The notes beneath the pieces are model-generated. The model saw nothing but the letters and a program-made list of their open reading frames with translations. It was not told where the DNA came from and made no database searches. Both the position numbers and the translations under genes were made by a program. Below are positions 36,058 through 45,353 of a DNA stretch of 64,000 nt, piece after piece; positions within the stretch are counted from its first letter, which is position 1; each line of letters opens with the position of its first letter. This DNA is from Arthrobacter crystallopoietes (lineage in GTDB: Bacteria; Actinomycetota; Actinomycetes; Actinomycetales; Micrococcaceae). The DNA lies in contig NZ_CP018863.1 of the NCBI RefSeq assembly GCF_002849715.1, positions 3,348,001 through 3,412,000 of the forward strand. The letters run 5' to 3'.

Positions 36058-37404
36058 TTAGCTTCGGCCCTCACCCTCAAACACATCGGGGATGCCGTCC
36101 TGGTCCGTGTCTGCGGTCTCGATTTCCTCGATCTTGCGGTAGTGCCGGTTGCGGGCGCGCAGGATGACGGTAGCAACCAGGGCGGAAACCAGGGAGCCGG
36201 TCAACACCGCCACCTTCGCATGGTCATGGTGCTCGCTGCCGAGGACGAAGCTGAGGTCATTGACCAGCAGAGAGACGGTAAAACCAACACCGGCGAGAAT
36301 CGAGATGCCAAAGACATCGATCCATTTGAGCGTCGGGTCCAGATTGGCCTTACTGAGTTTGGTCAAGGTCCAGGTGGTCAGCATGATGCCGATGGGCTTG
36401 CCAAGGAACAGGCCAAGGATGATACCCAGGGCAACGGTATCCGTGAGGGAAGCGCCAAATCCATCCCAGCCGCCCAAGGCGACGCCCGCGGAGAAGAAAG
36501 CGAATACGGGAACGGCGAAGCCGGTTGAGAGCGGACGGAAGCGGTGCTCCAACTGCTCGGCGAGGCCGGGCCCGCCATCCGCGCCGCCGTCCTTTTTGCT
36601 CCGCAGTACAGGCACCATGAAGCCCAACAGCACTCCGGCAACGGTTGCGTGCACACCGGAGGAGTGCATCAAAGCCCAGGTGATGATGCCCAGCGGCAGC
36701 AGGATGACCCACGCGGCAATGTGGTTCTTGGCGAAGAACTTTGCGTACTTCTGGGTCAGGAATGCGAACAGCGCCAGCGGAACGAACATCAGGAGCAGGA
36801 ACGGGACGTGGACTTCGGCCGTGTAGAAAAAGGCGATGATCGCGATGGCAATCAGGTCATCCACCACGGCCAGGGTGAGGATGAAGATGCGCAGGGCGCT
36901 GGGCAGGTGCGAGCTGATGACAGCGAGGACAGCGACGGCGAAGGCGATATCGGTCGCGGTGGGGATAGCCCAGCCTCGCAGCGCCTCGGGGCCGGCTGTG
37001 AGGTTGATGACCACGTAGATGAGAGCCGGAACTGCGACGCCGCCGAAGGCCGCGGCGATGGGTACGATCGCTCGGCTGGGGGAGCGCAGGTCGCCGGCGA
37101 CGAATTCCCGTTTGAGCTCCAGGCCGGTGAGGAAGAAGAAGATCGCCAGCAGGCCGTCGGAGGCCCATTTCCCGATGCTCAGATCCAGGTGCCAGGGCTC
37201 GTAGCCGATCTTGAAGTCGCGGATGGCGAAGTAGCTGTCCGCGGCAGGGGAGTTGGCCCAGATCAGCGCTGCTACGGCGGCGATCAGCAGCATGATGCCG
37301 CCGACGGTTTCCTTGCGCATCAGGTCGCTGAGCCGGACATATTCCGGATAGCTGCCGCGGCTAAGAATGGTCTTCTTGCCGTTTCCGGGGGCGGGGTTAG
37401 TCAC
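36058..37404 (-). CDS. nhaA: Na+/H+ antiporter NhaA, 448 aa
   Basis: Twelve-helix sodium/proton antiporter that exports Na+ in exchange for H+ and handles pH and salt stress. Family motifs: KRE after [25 protein letters not shown] and the ion-binding aspartate pair [20 protein letters not shown] and [11 protein letters not shown] mark the later helices. GTG 37404 has TGGAG upstream. Unusual feature: the C-terminus adds a DTDQDGIPD motif (residues 432-440), like a calcium-binding loop of thrombospondin-type repeats, which typical NhaA proteins lack. Single gene. Confidence 0.93.
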   Translation of the reverse strand: MTNPAPGNGKKTILSRGSYPEYVRLSDLMRKETVGGIMLLIAAVAALIWANSPAADSYFAIRDFKIGYEPWHLDLSIGKWASDGLLAIFFFLTGLELKREFVAGDLRSPSRAIVPIAAAFGGVAVPALIYVVINLTAGPEALRGWAIPTATDIAFAVAVLAVISSHLPSALRIFILTLAVVDDLIAIAIIAFFYTAEVHVPFLLLMFVPLALFAFLTQKYAKFFAKNHIAAWVILLPLGIITWALMHSSGVHATVAGVLLGFMVPVLRSKKDGGADGGPGLAEQLEHRFRPLSTGFAVPVFAFFSAGVALGGWDGFGASLTDTVALGIILGLFLGKPIGIMLTTWTLTKLSKANLDPTLKWIDVFGISILAGVGFTVSLLVNDLSFVLGSEHHDHAKVAVLTGSLVSALVATVILRARNRHYRKIEEIETADTDQDGIPDVFEGEGRS

Positions 37405-37700
37405 TGGTTCTCCAGACGGTTTTTGACATCACGGACGTACTCGACGACCAGACTTCCCGTCACACCGTGAGCCAGTTTACATCCCAGCGCGTGAGCTACG
37501 TCATCTGTTACTGCCTCAGGAGCCCACAGCAGACGACCCTGACGGATGTCACGCTGCGGGAGGCAAATTAGTTTGCGTTAACTAGCTGAGCGCACAGCCC
37601 AGCTGTAGGTGCCACCGGGTTTTCGGCCAGAGCCGAGCACCGGAGTTCTCCTACAACTAAAGGCTGTGCGCCCAGGTGTGTGGGGCTGTGAAGCCTGGAC

Positions 37701-37940
37701 CTAGCGGGAAGTGTTGAGTTCTTCGTGCGAGTCCGAGCGCCCAAGGATCTCCTTGGGGATGAAGAACGCGAGGGCAAAGAGCAGCAGCCCGATGCCGAAA
37801 GCCGGAATTGCGCCGATCTGGGGCTCCAGGCCAAAGGCGACCAGGCTGGCGCAGAAGAGAACCATCATGATGACGAAGGTGATGATGTTGCTGACCAGGT
37901 GGCCTTCGCCGGAATGGGAACGCTGCTTGGGGGTTGCCAT
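37701..37940 (-). CDS. small two-helix membrane protein, 79 aa
   Basis: Two hydrophobic segments (SNIITFVIMMVLFCASLVAF and AFGIGLLLFALAFFI) between a basic N-terminus with SHSGEGHL and a polar tail. ATG 37940 is preceded by GGAG at a good distance. No family recognised. It lies 56 bp downstream of deoC on the same strand, so co-transcription with deoC is likely. The 296 bp between it and nhaA show no gene. Confidence 0.6.
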   Translation of the reverse strand: MATPKQRSHSGEGHLVSNIITFVIMMVLFCASLVAFGLEPQIGAIPAFGIGLLLFALAFFIPKEILGRSDSHEELNTSR

Positions 37941-37996
37941 GGAACTGATTCTCCTCGTTAATGCCGTGCTAAAAGTAGTACCCAAAATTGAGCGGA

Positions 37997-38668
37997 TTAG
38001 TATGCAGAAGTAGCTTGCTCACCGTTAACAATAGCCACTGATGAGCTCGCTCCAATTCTCGTGGCGCCGGCTTCGAGCATCGCGCGCGCGTCCTCGAGTG
38101 AACGGATGCCCCCCGATGCCTTGACTCCGAGCTCCGGTCCGACCGCCTTGCGCATCAGGGCGATGTCTTCAACGGTTGCCCCGCCGCCGCTGAAACCGGT
38201 GGAGGTTTTCACAAAATCCGCGCCCGCTTCGGCCGCGACCTCGCAGACCAAGGTCTTTTGTTCGTCGGTGAGGAAATGTGTTTCCAGAATGACCTTCAGC
38301 GCTGCCCCGCCGACGTGCACGGCATCGGCTACGGCAGCGATGTCTGTGTACAGCGAGTTGCGGTCGTTGGCACGGGCTGCGGCGATGTTGATGACCATGT
38401 CGATTTCGTCCGCGCCGTCGAGGTTGGCGCCGCGGGCCTCGTAGACCTTCACATCGGTGGGAGTGGCTCCGAATGGAAATCCGATGACGGAGCAGGTCTT
38501 TACGCCGGAACCCTTGAGCGTGTTGTGTACCAGGGCAGTCCAGAGCGGGTTGGTGCAGACAGAGGCGAACTTGTGCTCCACGGCCTCCTTGCACACGGCA
38601 AGGATGTCTTCACGGGAAGCGTCCGGCTTGAGCAGCGTGTGGTCAATGTAGGAGGCAATCCCGGACAT
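37997..38668 (-). CDS. deoC: deoxyribose-phosphate aldolase DeoC, 223 aa
   Basis: TIM-barrel class I aldolase that splits 2-deoxyribose 5-phosphate into glyceraldehyde 3-phosphate and acetaldehyde in nucleoside catabolism. The Schiff-base lysine is K154 in DFVKTSTGF; D90 in DEIDMVIN and the GGIRSLEDARAMLEAGA phosphate-binding region are present. Usual length. Start ATG 38668 with AAAGGGTG upstream was chosen over an earlier ATG. It links functionally to the purine nucleoside phosphorylase (57314) and phosphosugar mutase genes further right. Confidence 0.95.
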   Translation of the reverse strand: MSGIASYIDHTLLKPDASREDILAVCKEAVEHKFASVCTNPLWTALVHNTLKGSGVKTCSVIGFPFGATPTDVKVYEARGANLDGADEIDMVINIAAARANDRNSLYTDIAAVADAVHVGGAALKVILETHFLTDEQKTLVCEVAAEAGADFVKTSTGFSGGGATVEDIALMRKAVGPELGVKASGGIRSLEDARAMLEAGATRIGASSSVAIVNGEQATSAY

Positions 38669-38834
38669 AGTCACCCTTTCGACGGCTTGTTCTGGAGTTC
38701 CCATCTTTGCATAGAAGCATGGCCCCCGCATGGGTGACGGCGAGTCGCCTGCGACGGCGGCGAAGGGCCTCGGTCAGGCCGCCGAAAGGCGTGCCCGGGT
38801 AGTTCCAGTGCCGATCAAGTGGTGAGATATTGGG

Positions 38835-40490
38835 ATGACACCTACCGCTGACTCACCTGCCGCCGGCGAACGCGCCCCTTTGGCATTGGTCACGGGATGT
38901 TCCGACGCCCTGGCAGGCATTCCGGCGGCGCTGCATGCAGCGGGGATAGCGGTAGTGGACGCGGCCGGGGCGGCAGGAGCACCACCGGATGTCGCCGTCG
39001 TTGCCGTGGGCCCGGACGGAAACGGAGCCGATGTTCTGGCGGGGCTCTCGGCGGAAGGCGCGGAAGGAACCGGCGGAAACCTGCCGGTCATCCTGCTGGC
39101 CGGCGAGGGCATGTCTGCGGAGGAAATTGCGGCCCTGGACGTCGCCGATTTCCTGATGGTGCCTGCCCCGGAACAGGAATTGGTGCTGCGCATCCGTACC
39201 TTGCTGCGGCGGACCAAGCGGCAGCAGCGCCGGCGTGAGTCCACCGAGCAGTTGCGCCAGCGCATCCGGGCGATTTCGGCGGCGATCCGTTCATCGAACG
39301 ACCCGCAGTTCATGGCCGAACAGGTGATCGCCGGTCTGAGCGAGACTTTCGGAGCTGACCGTAGTTGGATCCGTACCTTCGGCGACGAGCGTGTCCCAAC
39401 GCTGGAAATGGGCTGGGACAATGGCGGCGTCAACGCCTCCGCACCGGCCCTGCCCATGGAGGAGGCAGAGCGGATGGCGGCAATGTTGTGGGAGGACGAG
39501 ACGGTCTTGGCCGTGCCGGACCACGACGGTGCGGAGCTGCCCGATTGTGAATCCTTGAGCAGAGCGGCCGGCAAGGACGGGCTCAAGACCTCCGTCATTG
39601 TGCCGCTAGGACACGGCGGCAAAGCTTTCGGTCTCCTCTGGCTCGCCGGAATAGCCACCGCGCGCGAATGGGCGCCGATCGAGCTGTCGCTGATCCAGCA
39701 CGTTGCCGGCAACCTCGCCCATGGTCTGGTGCAAGGCCAGCTCATCACAGCCCAACGGCAGGTGCTGGACCGGGTACGTGAACTGGACCAGGCCAAGAGC
39801 GAATTCGTCGCCACAGTCAACCATGAATTGCGGACCCCGCTGAGTTCGATCATCGGCTATCTGGACATGATCATGGACGACGGCGTGGGCCAGCTTCCGC
39901 ACGAAACAGCCAGAATGCTCGAGATTGTGGACCGTAATGCGCACCGGCTGAACAACCTCGTCGAGGATGTGCTCACGCTCTCCAGAAGCGACGCCGGAAA
40001 CATCCAGCAGACCATCCGGCCGGTCCAGCTTGCCGCTTTGCTGCAGTCCGTGATCAGCACGTTGGCACCTGCGGCAGCGGCCGGTCGGATTGATCTGGGC
40101 CTTCGGGCGCCGGCTTCGGACGTTGAAGTGGACGGGGACCAGGAACAGTTGGAACAGGTGTTCGTGAACATCATCTCCAATGCGGTGAAGTTCACCCCCG
40201 CCGGCGGCAGTGTCGCCGTCGATATCAGCAGCAGCAGGAGCGACGCAGGGATCCCGCGGGCCTGCGTCAAGGTGCGTGACACCGGGATCGGCATCCCTGC
40301 CGACGAGGTCCCCAAGCTGTACGGCCGGTTCTTCCGCGCGTCCAATGCCACCGCCGCGGCCATCCAGGGCACGGGGCTCGGCCTATCCATCGTGCAGGAC
40401 CTGGTGCACCAGCACGGCGGGGAACTGCACATTTCGTCCCGCCTGAACGAAGGAACCACGGTCTACGTCCAGTTGCCAGCGCGCCGCTAA
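38835..40490 (+). CDS. GAF-domain sensor histidine kinase with pseudo-receiver, 551 aa
   Basis: N-terminal domain (about 15-125) has a receiver-like alternation (APLALVTGCSDALA ... LPVILLAGEG ... VADFLMVPAP), but the phospho-acceptor aspartate is missing (VAVVAVGPDG). A GAF domain (about 155-300) follows. The H-box VNHELRTPLSSIIGY has H330. The ATPase domain has VFVNIISNAVKFTPAGG, DTGIGIPADE and GTGLGLSIVQDL. Soluble, cytoplasmic. ATG 38835 has GTGAG some distance upstream. It is followed 94 bp later by a GGDEF-EAL gene on the same strand. Confidence 0.88.
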   Translation: MTPTADSPAAGERAPLALVTGCSDALAGIPAALHAAGIAVVDAAGAAGAPPDVAVVAVGPDGNGADVLAGLSAEGAEGTGGNLPVILLAGEGMSAEEIAALDVADFLMVPAPEQELVLRIRTLLRRTKRQQRRRESTEQLRQRIRAISAAIRSSNDPQFMAEQVIAGLSETFGADRSWIRTFGDERVPTLEMGWDNGGVNASAPALPMEEAERMAAMLWEDETVLAVPDHDGAELPDCESLSRAAGKDGLKTSVIVPLGHGGKAFGLLWLAGIATAREWAPIELSLIQHVAGNLAHGLVQGQLITAQRQVLDRVRELDQAKSEFVATVNHELRTPLSSIIGYLDMIMDDGVGQLPHETARMLEIVDRNAHRLNNLVEDVLTLSRSDAGNIQQTIRPVQLAALLQSVISTLAPAAAAGRIDLGLRAPASDVEVDGDQEQLEQVFVNIISNAVKFTPAGGSVAVDISSSRSDAGIPRACVKVRDTGIGIPADEVPKLYGRFFRASNATAAAIQGTGLGLSIVQDLVHQHGGELHISSRLNEGTTVYVQLPARR

Positions 40491-40584
40491 TGGCAGCCGC
40501 TTTGGGCAACCGCTTGAGGTAACAGCTGAAGGTAAAGGTTTCACATAAACTGGTGATGTACGTTGCCACTTCGAAGGGGAACCA

Positions 40585-42120
40585 ATGGACTCCGCACCCG
40601 CTGAGGACCCGCGGCTGCAACAGTTGGTCGAGGGTGTCGTGAAGCTGGCCACGGGTGATCTAAGCGCCAGGATCGAGCCTTCGGAGAAACGGGACGAAAT
40701 TGACGCCGTCATCACCGGCGTCAATTTGCTGGCCGAGGAGCTCCACTATATCTACTCGGACCTTGAACAGCGCGTCGAGGAGCGGACCGCGGCGCTGATC
40801 GAGGCGCAGTCCAAACTGCAGCGGATGGCGATGACGGATGCGCTCACAGGCCTGGCCAATCGTTCGACCCTGCGTGACCGGACGCAAGAGGCGCTGGCTG
40901 CGGCCGAGGGTGGGAAACGGGCGCCAGCCGTGCTGATGCTGGACCTTGATTCGTTCAAGCCGATCAACGACAGCCTCGGCCACAGTGCCGGGGACGAAGT
41001 CCTGGTGGAGGTGGGCCGCCGGCTGTCCTCGGCAGTCCGGGACACGGACACGGTGGCACGGCTGGGCGGGGACGAGTTCGCCATCCTGATTCCCGAGGCC
41101 ACCGAGGCAGACGTCCGGGTGATTGCGGACCGTGCGCTGCGGGCGCTGCAAAGCAGCATCACCGTGGGCACCGTCTCTGTCTGGGCGATGGCCAGCATCG
41201 GTGTGAGCATCGGCACCGAAGGGGTTTCGGCAGCATCCCTGCTCCGCGATGCCGACGTGGCCATGTACGAGGCCAAATCGCGCGGCCGGAACAACGTCCA
41301 GATCTTCCACCCGTCGATGCTTCATGCCACGCAGCAGCGCTCGCGCACAGCCGCCGAACTGCGCAACGCCATCGAGAACGGCGAACTGTTGCTGTACTAC
41401 CAGCCCGTGGTGGAGTTGGCGACCGGCAGGATCATCGGGATCGAGGCGCTGGTCCGCTGGGTGCACCCGACCCGCGGCATGATCATGCCGGAGAGCTTCA
41501 TCCCGGTGGCCGAGGAAACCGGACTCATCGTGGATCTGGGCCGGTGGGTACTGCAGGAGGCGCTGCAACAGCTTAAGTCTTGGAACGACGTCGCACCCTT
41601 GCCTTCGCAGCTCAAGCTCCACCTGAATCTCTCGGCCGCGGAGCTGTTGCGGAACGACCTGCTGGAGGACATCGCACGGTCGCTGGAGCGGCGTGGCATC
41701 GACCCGGGCCGGCTGGTTTTCGAGATCACCGAGACCGTGCTGATGACCCGGGAGACCGAAGAGGCGCAGGTACTGGGGAAGATCCGCGGGCTCGGCGTCG
41801 GACTGCAGATCGACGACTTCGGCACGGGCTATTCCTCCATCAGCTACCTGCGTTCGCTGCCCGCCGATACGGTCAAAGTGGACCAGTCCCTGATCGAGGG
41901 GATGGACAACGACGCCGGCCAACAGACCTTCGTGGCGGCCGTTCTACAACTGATCGAGTCGGCCGGGCTGCAGGCCATTGTCGAGGGCATCGAGACCGCG
42001 GAGCAGGTTTCCCAGCTGCGCCGGCTGGGCTGCCGCTTTGGCCAGGGTTATTACTTCGGCAGGCCTCTCCCGGCTGCAGAAACCGTGGCTTTACTCAATT
42101 CACCCCTGCCGTCTGCGTAA
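40585..42120 (+). CDS. GGDEF-EAL bifunctional c-di-GMP protein, 511 aa
   Basis: Residues 1-60 look like a cytoplasmic HAMP-type helix pair, then a short coiled coil. The GGDEF domain (about 80-245) has intact G161-G-D-E-F165, so diguanylate cyclase activity is possible. The EAL domain (about 260-505) has E287-A-L289, NLSAAELL, FEITETVLM and the DDFGTGYSS loop, all consistent with an active phosphodiesterase. It makes and/or breaks c-di-GMP. AAGGGG precedes ATG 40585. The neighbouring kinase and methyltransferase genes run in the same direction. Confidence 0.95.
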   Translation: MDSAPAEDPRLQQLVEGVVKLATGDLSARIEPSEKRDEIDAVITGVNLLAEELHYIYSDLEQRVEERTAALIEAQSKLQRMAMTDALTGLANRSTLRDRTQEALAAAEGGKRAPAVLMLDLDSFKPINDSLGHSAGDEVLVEVGRRLSSAVRDTDTVARLGGDEFAILIPEATEADVRVIADRALRALQSSITVGTVSVWAMASIGVSIGTEGVSAASLLRDADVAMYEAKSRGRNNVQIFHPSMLHATQQRSRTAAELRNAIENGELLLYYQPVVELATGRIIGIEALVRWVHPTRGMIMPESFIPVAEETGLIVDLGRWVLQEALQQLKSWNDVAPLPSQLKLHLNLSAAELLRNDLLEDIARSLERRGIDPGRLVFEITETVLMTRETEEAQVLGKIRGLGVGLQIDDFGTGYSSISYLRSLPADTVKVDQSLIEGMDNDAGQQTFVAAVLQLIESAGLQAIVEGIETAEQVSQLRRLGCRFGQGYYFGRPLPAAETVALLNSPLPSA

Positions 42121-42129
42121 GGTAATTCC

Positions 42130-42927
42130 ATGCCAAAGATCTGGGACTCGGTACTGCTGCTCCCCAAGCTCGCCCGCTTGGCTTCCCGCGTACCCAAAAA
42201 TCCGCATCATGCGTGGGAAAATTACTGGGCCGGCATCACCCGCACGGGCAAGGACGGCGAGGTCTTGTGGGACGCCGCCGCCGAGTCCGAGCGCCTGAGC
42301 TATCTCGCGCCCATCAAGGAACACTTTGATCCGGCGCTGCCGGTGGTCGACGTGGGCTGCGGCAACGGAACCTACACGCGGTGGCTGGCCACCTTGTTCC
42401 CACAGGTGCTGGGGGTGGACGTTTCCGCCAGCGCAGTCCGCCGTGCCCAGGCAGAGGCCGAAGCGGAAGGCATCCGCGATGTGGAGTTCGCGGCGATGGA
42501 CGCGGTGGGCGACGGCGCCGGGAACCTGCTGCGCGAACGGCTTGGTGGCTCCGCGAATGTGTTCCTCCGCGGCGTGCTGCATGTGCTTAAGCCGGAGGAA
42601 CAAGCACGGCTGGCGGCAAACCTGCACACTGTGGTGGGGGAGCAGGGCCGCGTGTTCCTCGCCGAGACCAACTTCCAGGGCAACCGCTTCGAGTACGTGG
42701 GGCATCTGGGCGCCACCAGACACGGCATTCCGCATCCGCTGCGGCGCGCCATCGAGGGCCTGCCCATGCCCGGACATTTCGGCCAGCCGGAACTGACCGG
42801 GGTCTTTCCGGACTCGGAGTGGCAGCTGCTGGCTGACGGCCCGGCGGTCATCGAGGCGGTGCCGATGAAACAGGGCTCGGTGACGGAGCAGATTCCCGGC
42901 TACTTCGCCGTCCTGCAGGCCAACTGA
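42130..42927 (+). CDS. class I SAM-dependent methyltransferase, 265 aa
   Basis: Rossmann-like methyltransferase with motif I VVDVGCGNG (residues 72-80), an acidic residue at the end of strand 2 (VLGVDVSASAV) and a strand-4 region (NVFLRGVLHVL). The substrate cannot be read from the sequence; the relatives are small-molecule methyltransferases. ATG 42130 follows the GGDEF-EAL stop by 9 bases with TAAGGT in the gap, so the two are co-transcribed. Confidence 0.82.
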   Translation: MPKIWDSVLLLPKLARLASRVPKNPHHAWENYWAGITRTGKDGEVLWDAAAESERLSYLAPIKEHFDPALPVVDVGCGNGTYTRWLATLFPQVLGVDVSASAVRRAQAEAEAEGIRDVEFAAMDAVGDGAGNLLRERLGGSANVFLRGVLHVLKPEEQARLAANLHTVVGEQGRVFLAETNFQGNRFEYVGHLGATRHGIPHPLRRAIEGLPMPGHFGQPELTGVFPDSEWQLLADGPAVIEAVPMKQGSVTEQIPGYFAVLQAN

Positions 42928-42957
42928 GCCCTGAAGCTCACTGCCGCCGCAGCTGCG

Positions 42958-43185
42958 CTATTCCGGACGATGCTCGCGCCCTGCATTGTGCTCGGCTTCC
43001 CGAGCCTCTTCCTTGGCTTCTTTCTGGTGCTGTTCGAGCTTTTCCTCGGCCTCGCGCCGCCGCTTCGCTACGGCCCGCGGGTCGTCGACGGGTAAGGCGG
43101 CGTCTGGCCGGGCAGGCCCGGTATGAGCGCTGCGGTCATGCTCCCGGTGGCCGTGGCCGGAGGGTTTCGGTTCGTTTTCGTTCAT
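42958..43185 (-). CDS. short hydrophilic charged protein, 75 aa
   Basis: Highly charged and low-complexity: a histidine/serine-rich N-terminus and a predicted single helix (AKRRREAEEKLEQHQKEAKE) in the second half, probably coiled coil. No membrane segment or known domain. The ribosome site is weak, and the start ATG 43185 is not certain. Convergent with the methyltransferase gene. Confidence 0.5.
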   Translation of the reverse strand: MNENEPKPSGHGHREHDRSAHTGPARPDAALPVDDPRAVAKRRREAEEKLEQHQKEAKEEAREAEHNAGREHRPE

Positions 43186-43247
43186 GTGCGCATGGTTCCA
43201 TATTCGTTACGCCGGCAAAAAGGCGTGTGTGTAGAAGGAGAAGTGGT

Positions 43248-43324
43248 CTCTGACTCCGGGCCGTTCGCGGCCGGGTGCTCCCGGGGCTCCGCGCGGTGTC
43301 GGCCCGGCGCACCCGGAGTCAGAG
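43248..43324 (-). terminator. GC-rich terminator-like structure at the end of the HECAH gene
   Basis: CTCTGACTCCGGG (43248-43260) pairs perfectly with CCCGGAGTCAGAG (43312-43324). The 51 bases between are GC-rich and self-complementary (GGCCG/CGGCC pieces). The right arm overlaps the stop codon of the leftward secreted-protein gene. No T-run follows, which is common for actinobacterial terminators. Confidence 0.5.
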
Positions 43325-44155
43325 CTTCGTGCCGGCCAGGAGCTTGGCCGCCGCTGTTCCCCGCGCACCCGCGCAGTTCTTGGTGTAGGTGCCGAAGATG
43401 AGTTTGCTGTTCACGCCCATCCGGAAGGCCATGCAGTCCGCCGCCTGTTCTATCCCGCCGGTACCGGTGGTCTTGTAGATCTTGTTCAGCTTGGCCCGCA
43501 GTGTTCCCTGCTGCGACGGCGGGTAGAGGCTGAACTCCCGGATGTGCGCGCATTCATGCAGGGCCGCATATTTCAGCAGGTTCCCTGCCGGCCGACGTGC
43601 AACATTCATCCGCAGCGACGTGCTGTACGTGTAGCTGTGCAGCCGGTCCTCTTCCAGGATGATCACGTTGGGGCAGTACCTCTTGACCTGGTTGTAGACG
43701 GTCTTCTTGTAGCCATTATAAAACCTGGGGTTTTCGTGCCGCAGCGTGACGTGCTTCGATTCCCACCGGGCTTCCTTGCTGCTGGCGTTGACCACCAGGC
43801 GATACTTCTTCTTGACGGTGGCCGCAGTGTGGGTAGTCCGGACGGTGACTGCAGTGGAGGTAGCCTTTCCGACCTGCTTCTTCCAGGTCAGCTTCTGCAG
43901 CGTGACCCACCTGCCGTTGCGCGATTCCTGCAGCACGCCGGTCCGGTTGGACTTGATGTTCCTCAGGATGTACTGCTGCGAGAAGCGTGTATAGGAGGCG
44001 ACGTAACCGCCCGCGTTGCTGAACAAAGCCTTCGAATTCGAACTCCCGACAGCCACCACGGACGTGGCGGGCAGTACGGCTGTTGCCGGCGCCGCCGGAA
44101 GCATCAGCGAGGCTGTGAGGGCACTGCAGAGCAGGGCAGTAGTTAGGCGCTTCAC
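43319..44155 (-). CDS. secreted protein with HExxH-like motif, putative metalloprotease, 278 aa
   Basis: Sec signal peptide (to about residue 25, PATAVLPA). The N-terminal mature half is strand-rich (about 30-130). The C-terminal half holds H200-E-C-A-H204 in LHECAHIREF and E236 in GIEQAADCMAF, D240 close by. This is a gluzincin-like arrangement of HExxH plus a downstream Glu, so zinc binding and peptidase activity are plausible but unproven. Four cysteines (C165, C202, C241, C261) could form disulfides, though C202 sits inside the motif. GTG 44155 has GAAGGAC upstream. No family name is recalled. Confidence 0.65.
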   Translation of the reverse strand: MKRLTTALLCSALTASLMLPAAPATAVLPATSVVAVGSSNSKALFSNAGGYVASYTRFSQQYILRNIKSNRTGVLQESRNGRWVTLQKLTWKKQVGKATSTAVTVRTTHTAATVKKKYRLVVNASSKEARWESKHVTLRHENPRFYNGYKKTVYNQVKRYCPNVIILEEDRLHSYTYSTSLRMNVARRPAGNLLKYAALHECAHIREFSLYPPSQQGTLRAKLNKIYKTTGTGGIEQAADCMAFRMGVNSKLIFGTYTKNCAGARGTAAAKLLAGTKL

Positions 44156-44306
44156 GTCGAGGTCCTTCTCGAGTGACGGGCAAGGCCCTACTGCCCCGCA
44201 TGAGGAACTGCCCGCGAATGATTATGGATGGGACTCCATAATCGATGCACCGTGTACCTGGGTCAACGCCCCAATAATGGGTGCCCGGTTTTGAGTATTC
44301 CGGAAA

Positions 44307-45092
44307 TCAGGCCTCCACCGCCGGCTCCTGCAGCACCCAGAAAATGGCGCCGTGCGGATCCTGCAACATGGCTATCCGCCCGACGCCCGGAATATCCACC
44401 GGTTCCCGTAGGACCGTCCCGCCGCCCTTCTGCGTAATAACGACGGCGGCGTCCGCGTCTTCGGTGCCGAAGTAGACCTCCCAGCGCGGAGACTTGTCCT
44501 CGGTCTCGGGTTCCTTGAAGCCTGCCACGTACATCCCCGCGGCCTTGAGCATGGTGAAAGTGCCGCCGTCGACCTGCTCCTCGTGTGCTTCGCCGCCGAG
44601 CACCGCGAGGTAGAACGGCACGGCGTGGTCCCAGTTATCGGCTGCCAGTTCGTGCCAGACGATAGTGCCGGGCTCGTTGATCAGCCCGGCTCCGGTGTGC
44701 TGCGCGGACTCCCACAGCAGCAGCGGTGTCCCGACTCCGTCTTCGATGGCGGCCATGCGGCCGGACCCGGGGACCTCCGTGGCGGGCATGACGATGAGAC
44801 CGCCGGCCGGGATCACTTTCTCCAGCGTGGCATCAAGGTCATCGACGGCAAAGTAGGTGTTCCAAGCAGTGGGCACACCCGCTTCCACCGCTTCCGGGGT
44901 CTGCCCGGCAATCGCGGCGACGGGAACGCCGCCGATCGTGGCCGTGGCGTAGCTGCCCTGGGCCGAACTGGTGCTGTCCGTGTACTGCCAGCCGAAGAGG
45001 GCGCTGTAGAAGGTCTTGGACGCCTCCGGATCCGGCGACTGCAGGTCGACCCATGCCGGGGCACCCTGCGGAAACTTTTCGACTGTGCTCAT
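44307..45092 (-). CDS. two-domain VOC family protein (glyoxalase-like), 261 aa
   Basis: Two vicinal-oxygen-chelate domains: residues about 8-128 (WVDLQSPDPEASKTFYSALF) and 138-257 (WHELAADNWDHAVPFYLAVL). The second ends in DPHGAIFWVLQ. These families bind a metal for dioxygenase, isomerase or antibiotic-resistance roles; here no specific ligand set can be given. AGGAG precedes ATG 45092. Cytoplasmic. Divergent from the aldehyde dehydrogenase gene, 261 bp apart. Confidence 0.88.
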   Translation of the reverse strand: MSTVEKFPQGAPAWVDLQSPDPEASKTFYSALFGWQYTDSTSSAQGSYATATIGGVPVAAIAGQTPEAVEAGVPTAWNTYFAVDDLDATLEKVIPAGGLIVMPATEVPGSGRMAAIEDGVGTPLLLWESAQHTGAGLINEPGTIVWHELAADNWDHAVPFYLAVLGGEAHEEQVDGGTFTMLKAAGMYVAGFKEPETEDKSPRWEVYFGTEDADAAVVITQKGGGTVLREPVDIPGVGRIAMLQDPHGAIFWVLQEPAVEA

Positions 45093-45353
45093 GGCTGCTC
45101 CTGTGTTCGGGCGGCTGATGTTGCAGTTCCCGGCCAGTCTAACCGCGCGCACGGACAGGATGGCGCCGGAGGAGGACACCGGTTTGCCGCTTGCCCGGGA
45201 AGCGCAGAAGGCGGGATAAGCACGCACCTATCTTTCCGCCGTCGTGCGTGGTAGCAAGGGAAGTAACCTTATTTTTTTCAATGCAGGCGCGGCTGTGCGT
45301 GTTGCAGTGCGCGGGCGCGGAGACCCGGGCGCCTGCCGACAGGGAGGCACATC

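Noticed and set aside
45254..45278. AAGG/CCTT hairpin followed by seven T
   Set aside because: A 4-bp stem is too weak for a terminator, and it lies between divergent genes where none is needed.
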